39,304 nt of DNA from Rhodospirillales bacterium (lineage in GTDB: Bacteria; Pseudomonadota; Alphaproteobacteria; ATCC43930; CGMCC-115725): assembly GCA_947473305.1 (NCBI GenBank), contig CANJCB010000039.1, positions 1 to 39,304 of the forward strand, given 5' to 3'. The stretch's first letter is position 1, and each line of letters opens with the position of its first letter. Positions 34,885-39,304 of the stretch are shown here, piece by piece. The notes beneath the pieces were generated by a model. It was not told the origin of the DNA, searched no databases, and saw only the letters and a list, made by a program, of their open reading frames with translations. A program made the translations under genes and the position numbers.

Positions 34885-36477
34885 ATGAGAGCTTCAAAGC
34901 GTCCTTCGTTCCTAGCCCTCGCCACGCTCTGCGGGTTTGCCGCCGTCCCTCTCCCCGCCCAAGCGCAACAAACGCCCCTGCGCGGCGGCACTCTGATCCT
35001 GACGATGACCCAGGACCCCAGCACGGTCAATCCGGCCATCTCCTCCAATATTCCCGACCGGCAGATCGGCTGTATCGCCTATCAGGGATTGGTGCAGGCA
35101 ACCGTCGACTACAAGCTAACGCCCCTTCTGGCGAAGAGCTGGACGATCTCTCCGGACGGGCTCACCTACAGCTTCGAACTGGTCGCGGCCAAATGGCACG
35201 ACGGCAAGCCCTTCACCTCCGAAGACGTGAAATTCTCGCTGATCGACGTGAACACCAAATTTTCGTCGGTCTATGCCGCCGCCGGCGACCGCATCGCCGC
35301 CATCGAAACACCCTCATCCGACAAACTCGTCATTAAGCTGAAGGAGCCATTCGGTCCCTTCCTCTTCGCGCAGCAGTGTCGCCAGGGCGGCGCGATTATC
35401 CCGGCCCATGTCTTCCAGGGAACCAATCCCCGGACCAATCCCGCGACGCTGAACGAGCCGGTGGGAACCGGCCCTTTCAAGCTGGGGGAATGGAAACGCG
35501 GGCAATATGTCCGCATGGATCGCAACGGCAGCTATTTCGAACCGGGGCGACCCTATCTCGATTCCATCGTCGCGCGGGTTATCGGCCAGCCTACCGCCCG
35601 GACCCAGGCCCTGAAGGCGGGCGAGGTCGATCTCGTCTACCGCCTGGCGTCCAACGACAGGACCATATTGATGGCCGATCCGAAACTCACCATCGGCACG
35701 GCGGACAGTTCGCCCACCAATACCGTCATGTTCGCCAACCTCAGCCGCAAGCCCTTGGACGACAAGCGTGTCCGCCATGCGCTGAGCATCGCGACGGATC
35801 GCGAGTATCTCAATAAATTCGCTTTCGCGGGGGACAGCCTTGCTTCCGTGATGCCTTTCCCGACCATGATCCCCTGGGTCGCCAATCCCGATATCGACTA
35901 TCGGAAGATGTATCCCTTCGACAAGGACAAGGCGAACGCGATGCTCGACGCGGCGGGCTATAAGCGCGACGCCGGCGGCAAGCGCTTCGGGGTGAAGCTC
36001 ACCATCTATGCGACGCAATATCCCGAATTTCAGCAGGTCGCCATTGCGCTGAAGAGCATGTGGCAGGCGGTGGGCGTGGAACTCACCTCGGAATCGCTGG
36101 AAGACGCGACCCTCATCCAGAAGGTCTTCACCGAACGGGATTTCGACCTGTCGCTCCAGTCCTATGCGAGCTACGGGGACCCTGCCATCGGCGTCGCCCG
36201 CACCTATGCCACGGGCCAGATCGGCAAGCCCAACGGCAATGCGGCCGGCTATTCCAACCCCGAAGTCGACAAGCTCTTTGCGCAGGGCGAGCGGGCGCTC
36301 AGCAACGAAGACCGGGCACCCTTCTACAAGAAGGCCCAGGTCATCCTCGCCGAGGACCTGCCGACGCTGCCGATGCGGGAATATGTGCCGAGCGACGCGC
36401 TGTCGAACCGGGTTCACGACCTCTGGGGCAAGTACCAGGGCTATGGCGATTTCGCCAATGCCTGGGTGGAAAAGTGA
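34885..36477 (+). CDS. Family-5 extracellular solute-binding protein (peptide/nickel type, copy 2)
   Basis: This 530-residue secreted protein begins with a Sec signal (FLALATLCGFAAVPLPAQA, cleavage before QQTP) and follows the DppA/OppA pattern: LRGGTLILTMTQDPSTVN, PLLAKSWTISPDGLTYSF, WHDGKPFTSEDVKFSL, GTGPFKLGEWKRGQYVRM, DIDYRKMYPFD. It is paralogous to 20284-21882 along the whole length. It is 40 bases downstream of the VOC gene and probably in the same operon as the PotD-like protein, so this locus carries two different binding proteins in a row. Permease and ATPase genes do not follow; the next gene is convergent after three bases. Ligand unknown. Confidence 0.93.
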   Translation: MRASKRPSFLALATLCGFAAVPLPAQAQQTPLRGGTLILTMTQDPSTVNPAISSNIPDRQIGCIAYQGLVQATVDYKLTPLLAKSWTISPDGLTYSFELVAAKWHDGKPFTSEDVKFSLIDVNTKFSSVYAAAGDRIAAIETPSSDKLVIKLKEPFGPFLFAQQCRQGGAIIPAHVFQGTNPRTNPATLNEPVGTGPFKLGEWKRGQYVRMDRNGSYFEPGRPYLDSIVARVIGQPTARTQALKAGEVDLVYRLASNDRTILMADPKLTIGTADSSPTNTVMFANLSRKPLDDKRVRHALSIATDREYLNKFAFAGDSLASVMPFPTMIPWVANPDIDYRKMYPFDKDKANAMLDAAGYKRDAGGKRFGVKLTIYATQYPEFQQVAIALKSMWQAVGVELTSESLEDATLIQKVFTERDFDLSLQSYASYGDPAIGVARTYATGQIGKPNGNAAGYSNPEVDKLFAQGERALSNEDRAPFYKKAQVILAEDLPTLPMREYVPSDALSNRVHDLWGKYQGYGDFANAWVEK

Positions 36478-36480
36478 GCG

Positions 36481-37857
36481 CTAAGCTCCCATCCCCTTGA
36501 TCAGGGCCCGCGCCATCTCGGCGGCTTCCGGCGCGATCGTGGCCTTGTGTTCCTTCCAGCCCTTGGGCGCTGTCGCGTCGATGCCGAGCTTGGCGCTCAT
36601 GCCATCCACCGAAGACGGGTCGAGCTGGTTGCAGAAGACCTTGGGCACCACGAACATATCCGTATCGGCCTGGAAACGGGTGGCCACGGCCCACATGACC
36701 TCGGCCTCGTTGAAGACATCGATATCCTCGTCCACCGCGATGGCGAGCTTCAGATAGGGATCGAGCCCGAAGAGCAGCATCAGCGCCCGCCGCGCCTCGC
36801 CCTCGGCAACCCGCTTGAAGGAGAAATAGGCGTGGTAGAGCAGCCCTGAGCGGGGGAAGTTGATCGCCTTCAGGCCGGGGATCATCTCCTTCAGCCGCGC
36901 GTAGTCGCGGGCATGACGGCCGATCCCGGCGAGCAGCAGATGCTCGGACGATGTGCCCGGCACGATATCCATGAAAATGGGCTTGTGCCGCCGCGTGATC
37001 GCCTTCACCACGAAGACGTTGCGGGTCGACTTATAGCTCGAATAGCCGGTGTATTCGGCGACCGGCCCCTCGTCCTCATGTTCGTCGTGGAGGAGTTCGC
37101 CCTCGATGACGATCTCGGCCTCGGCGGGGACCTCCATGTCGATGGTCTTGCATTTGACGAGATCCATCGGCTGCCCCATGAGGCTGCCGGCGATGTCGTA
37201 TTCGTCGACCTCCATGGCGACCTTGGCCGCCGCCGCGAGATAGAAGGCGGGCGGCGCGCCGATGACGATGGCGACTTCGAGGTTCTTGCCCCGGGCGGTG
37301 ACGCGATTCAGATGCTCCCAGATATCCCCGCGCGACCCCAGGTTCGACGAGAAGCGCCGCGGTCCCTTGAGGCAAAGCCGCTGATAGCTCAAGTTCCGCA
37401 CCCCCGTATCCGGGTCCTTGCAGACGAGCACGCCCGCGTTGATATAGCGCCCGCCGTCCTCGGCGAAATGGCGGGCGAGCGGGAGGCTGTTGCAATCGGC
37501 CTCGTCGCCCAGGAAGACCTGTTCCTGCACCGGCCCGCTTTCGACAAGGCGCGGCGGGATGGGATTGGCGAGGATGCCGCCCCAGGCGGGATAGAAATCC
37601 TTTTCCTCCAGGCCCGCGATCCGCGCGATCCGCTTCCTGTCGGCCAGCAGATTGACCATGACCGGCATGGTCGAACCCGTCACATTCTCCAGCATGATGA
37701 CGGGCGACTTGCCGGATTTCTCAAGCTCCATGACAAGCGCGGACGGCACGTCGTCCATGGGCACAGGGTCCTTGATCCGCAGGATCTCGTCGGGCTCCAG
37801 CGCCTCGATGAAGCCGCGCAGGGAGGCAAGCTCCGCCCTCGACCAATTGCTCGTCAC
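36481..37857 (-). CDS. UbiD-family prenyl-FMN-dependent decarboxylase
   Basis: This 458-residue protein has the UbiD layout: LRGFIEALEPDEILRI at the N-terminus, the Arg160 of NLSYQRLCLKG and the Glu pair Glu263/Glu268 in EDEGPVAEYTGY, matching the catalytic Arg-Glu-Glu triad of Fdc1/UbiD. A conserved VDEDIDVFNEAEVMWA follows. Such enzymes decarboxylate (or carboxylate) aromatic or unsaturated acids with prenylated FMN made by UbiX, which is not in the window. The start is GTG 37857 with GGGAGG seven bases upstream, ahead of MTSNWSRAELAS-like sequence. The gene ends three bases from the binding-protein stop on the other strand. In context a phenolic or heteroaromatic acid substrate is likely. 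Confidence 0.92.
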   Translation of the reverse strand: MTSNWSRAELASLRGFIEALEPDEILRIKDPVPMDDVPSALVMELEKSGKSPVIMLENVTGSTMPVMVNLLADRKRIARIAGLEEKDFYPAWGGILANPIPPRLVESGPVQEQVFLGDEADCNSLPLARHFAEDGGRYINAGVLVCKDPDTGVRNLSYQRLCLKGPRRFSSNLGSRGDIWEHLNRVTARGKNLEVAIVIGAPPAFYLAAAAKVAMEVDEYDIAGSLMGQPMDLVKCKTIDMEVPAEAEIVIEGELLHDEHEDEGPVAEYTGYSSYKSTRNVFVVKAITRRHKPIFMDIVPGTSSEHLLLAGIGRHARDYARLKEMIPGLKAINFPRSGLLYHAYFSFKRVAEGEARRALMLLFGLDPYLKLAIAVDEDIDVFNEAEVMWAVATRFQADTDMFVVPKVFCNQLDPSSVDGMSAKLGIDATAPKGWKEHKATIAPEAAEMARALIKGMGA

Positions 37858-37888
37858 GTCGATCCTCCCAACTCTCGCATCAGAAGCC

Positions 37889-37976
37889 CGTCATTGCGAG
37901 CGTAAGCGAAGCAATTCAGGCCATGCCACCCGTAGGGTCTCTGGATTGCCGCGTCGCATCGCTCCTTGCAATGACG
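37889..37976. repeat. REP-like palindromic intergenic repeat
   Basis: The left arm starts CGTCATTGCGAGCG (37889) and continues to GAAGCAATTCAG; the right arm reads CTGGATTGC through GCTCCTTGCAATGACG (to 37976). The arms are imperfect inverted copies. The type CGTCATTGCGAG...GCAATCCAG is a widespread extragenic palindrome in proteobacterial genomes. It fills most of the 147-base gap between the UbiD gene and the truncated monooxygenase gene. Confidence 0.85.
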
Positions 37977-38004
37977 CACTCACCGCAGACTTACACCGCC
38001 AGCC

Positions 38005-39153
38005 TCAGGAAGACACCCCGGAATTGGCGCGCAGGTTTTCCCGCAAGGTCGCATGTTCGTAAGATTTCCGCATCAAGCCGCGCCTCTGCAGGATGGGCAC
38101 GACGCTGCGGGAAAAGGCCTCGAAAGTGCCGGGCGAGACCGTGGGCGTCAGGATGAAACCGTCGCAGCCGCCCTCGAAATAGTCCTGAAGCTGGTCGGCG
38201 ACCTGTTCCGGCGTGCCGACGACCTGGGGGCACATCTCGCTGGTGGCAAAGCGCTGAGCCGCCTGGGCCAGGGTCAGGCCGTGGGCCTTGGTGCCCTGCA
38301 TGATGACATTGAGCGCGCCGCGAGCCCCCTGTTCCACCTCGATATTCCCGATGGGCTCGTCCTTGGGGAAGCGCGAGAGATCGGTGCCCACATGATAGGA
38401 CATAAGCGCCAGCCCCAATTCGGGATCGACCAGGCTGTTGATATAATCCTGCTTCTCCCGGGCGATGCTTTCCGTCTCGCCGATGATCGGATCGACCGAG
38501 GTCAGGATGGCGCAATGCTCCGGCGGGCGGCTCGCGGCGACCACGGCCTCCTTCATCTCCTTATAGAAGACCTTCATATCCGCCTTGGTGTGCTGGAGCG
38601 TGAAGATCACCTCCGCCCAGCGCGCGGCGAACTCCCGGCCCCGGGCCGAGGCGCCCGCCTGCATGATGACGGGATGCCCCTGGGGAGAATGCGGGACCGA
38701 CAGGGGGCCGGAGGTCTTGATCCATTTGCCGTTATAATCCGCCCGCTTCACCTTGGAGGCGTCGGCGAAAGTGCCGCTTTCCTTGTCCATGACGAGCGCG
38801 TCCGGCGCAAAACTGTCCCAGAGCTTCCCGCAGGCCTCCAGCACCTCGTCGCCCCGGTCGTAGCGTTCGTTGCGCGAGGGCAATTGATCGAAGCCGAAGT
38901 TGCGCGCCGCGATATTGTTGGTCGAGGTGACGACGTTCCAGGCGATCCGGCCCTTGCTGATGATGTCGAGGGTCGCCAGCACCCGCGCCAGATGATAGGG
39001 GCTCAAGAAGGTCGTCGAGATGGTGACGCCGAGCCCCAGGTGCTTGGTCGCCTGAGCCATGATGGCCAGCAGCGGCACGGGATCGAGCAGCGCCATCTGC
39101 CCGCCTTTTTCGATCACCGTCTCGTAGGTGCCGCGATAGGTCTCCGGCAACCC
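38005..39153 (-). pseudogene. NtaA/SnaA/DszA-family monooxygenase, 5'-truncated by insertion sequence
   Basis: This open frame encodes the last 380 or so residues of an NtaA-type FMN-dependent monooxygenase: ETYRGTYETVIEKGGQ, PVPLLAIMAQATKHLGLGVTISTT, YHLARVLATLDIISKGRIAWNVVTS, HPVIMQAGASARGREFA and GTPEQVADQLQDYFEGGCDGFIL. The family's usual first 60-70 residues (strand 1 and the flavin-site start) are missing. Translation upstream in the same frame runs ISRFIRFNN-like into a stop at 39235-39237 and has no family similarity. An IS5-type transposase start lies 90 bases away on the other strand, so the gene was cut by an insertion. The only near start is TTG 39150 or an internal ATG, both lacking the N-terminal fold. 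Product probably inactive. Confidence 0.85.
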
Positions 39154-39304
39154 TAAGAGCCGATCCGGAAAGTTGTTGAATCGGATGAATCGGATGTGAT
39201 TCCTATTGGAGCGCCAGATTTTACGGGAGGCGCTTCATGTGGAAACCGGAACATCGCCGCGCAGCGTGCCGGCGTGGCCTACGTTATCCCAGCGATCTGA
39301 CGGA
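39154..39304 (+). mobile_element. Left end of an IS5-family insertion sequence
   Basis: The last 150 bases carry non-coding IS sequence followed by the start of a transposase gene; the element runs off the right edge. The left boundary is placed where the monooxygenase frame loses family similarity, at CCCTAA (39151-39156), which contains a YTAR-like CTAA, a known target type for IS5-family elements. A 9-base tandem GAATCGGAT lies at 39178-39195. The terminal inverted repeat cannot be verified without the other end. Confidence 0.75.
39237..39304 (+). CDS. IS5-family transposase (N-terminal 22 codons)
   Basis: The frame from ATG 39237 reads MWKPEHRRAACRRGLRYPSD and continues LT to the edge; this start is diagnostic for IS5-family (IS4/IS5, DUF4096-type) transposases, which usually begin MW(T/K)PEHRRAA.RRGLRYPSDLTDAEW. 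GGGAGG lies six bases upstream (39225-39230). The catalytic DDE domain is beyond the window. Its orientation is opposite to the monooxygenase gene it interrupts. Confidence 0.88.
   Translation, partial: MWKPEHRRAACRRGLRYPSDLT

Overview
The window is a GC-rich, gene-dense stretch that reads as an alphaproteobacterial chromosome, probably Rhizobiales or Rhodospirillales-like. The evidence is many ATGA/GTGA stop-start overlaps, GTG and TTG starts, stand-alone CheY-like regulators with a separate HPt protein, many periplasmic binding proteins, and a REP-like palindrome of a type common in that class. Species cannot be named from the sequence alone. No rRNA, tRNA, CRISPR array or phage genes were seen.

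Layout. 1-8.2 kb: the start of an ABC ATPase, two near-identical acyl-CoA dehydrogenases in opposite orientation, a crotonase, two paralogous NMT1/SsuA-type binding proteins, a gentisate-dioxygenase-like bicupin and a MalY/PatB-type C-S lyase. 8.3-12.8 kb: a lone molybdenum hydroxylase large subunit, a LysR regulator and a Tat-exported PotD-like binding protein. 12.8-16.2 kb: a divergent promoter with GGAATA/TATTCC half-sites, then a tightly coupled operon of Rieske oxygenase, an unknown 116-residue protein, a DapA-family aldolase/hydratase and a 3-hydroxyanthranilate 3,4-dioxygenase. 16.3-17.9 kb: phosphorelay parts (receiver, HPt, OmpR-type regulator). 18.2-24.4 kb: a split MaoC-type hydratase, an isocitrate-lyase-superfamily lyase, a family-5 binding protein, a flavin monooxygenase and a CaiB-type protein closely resembling 2-methylfumaryl-CoA isomerase (Mct). 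24.5-30.7 kb: YgiQ radical SAM protein, a histidine kinase/KaiC-like/receiver operon, a Nudix hydrolase, another receiver and a 69-residue protein behind an unusual repeat-rich promoter region. 31-39 kb: NtaA-type flavin monooxygenase, hydroxycinnamoyl-CoA hydratase-lyase-like crotonase, second PotD-like binding protein with an overlapping VOC protein, second family-5 binding protein, UbiD-type decarboxylase, and an NtaA-type monooxygenase whose 5' end is cut off by an IS5-family insertion sequence running off the right edge.

Taken together this looks like an accessory catabolic region for aromatic, possibly sulfur- or nitrogen-substituted, acids. Ring-opening dioxygenases, flavin monooxygenases, decarboxylase, hydratases/lyases and CoA-ester enzymes are interleaved with six solute-binding proteins that form three paralogous pairs, and no permease gene is present. 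The most unusual parts are the Rieske/unknown/DapA/3-HAO operon, the Mct-like plus split hydratase plus lyase set (a possible C5 methyl-branched dicarboxylate route), the kinase/KaiC/receiver module without KaiA or KaiB, and the phased TGTTAC repeat region at 30.77-30.94 kb.
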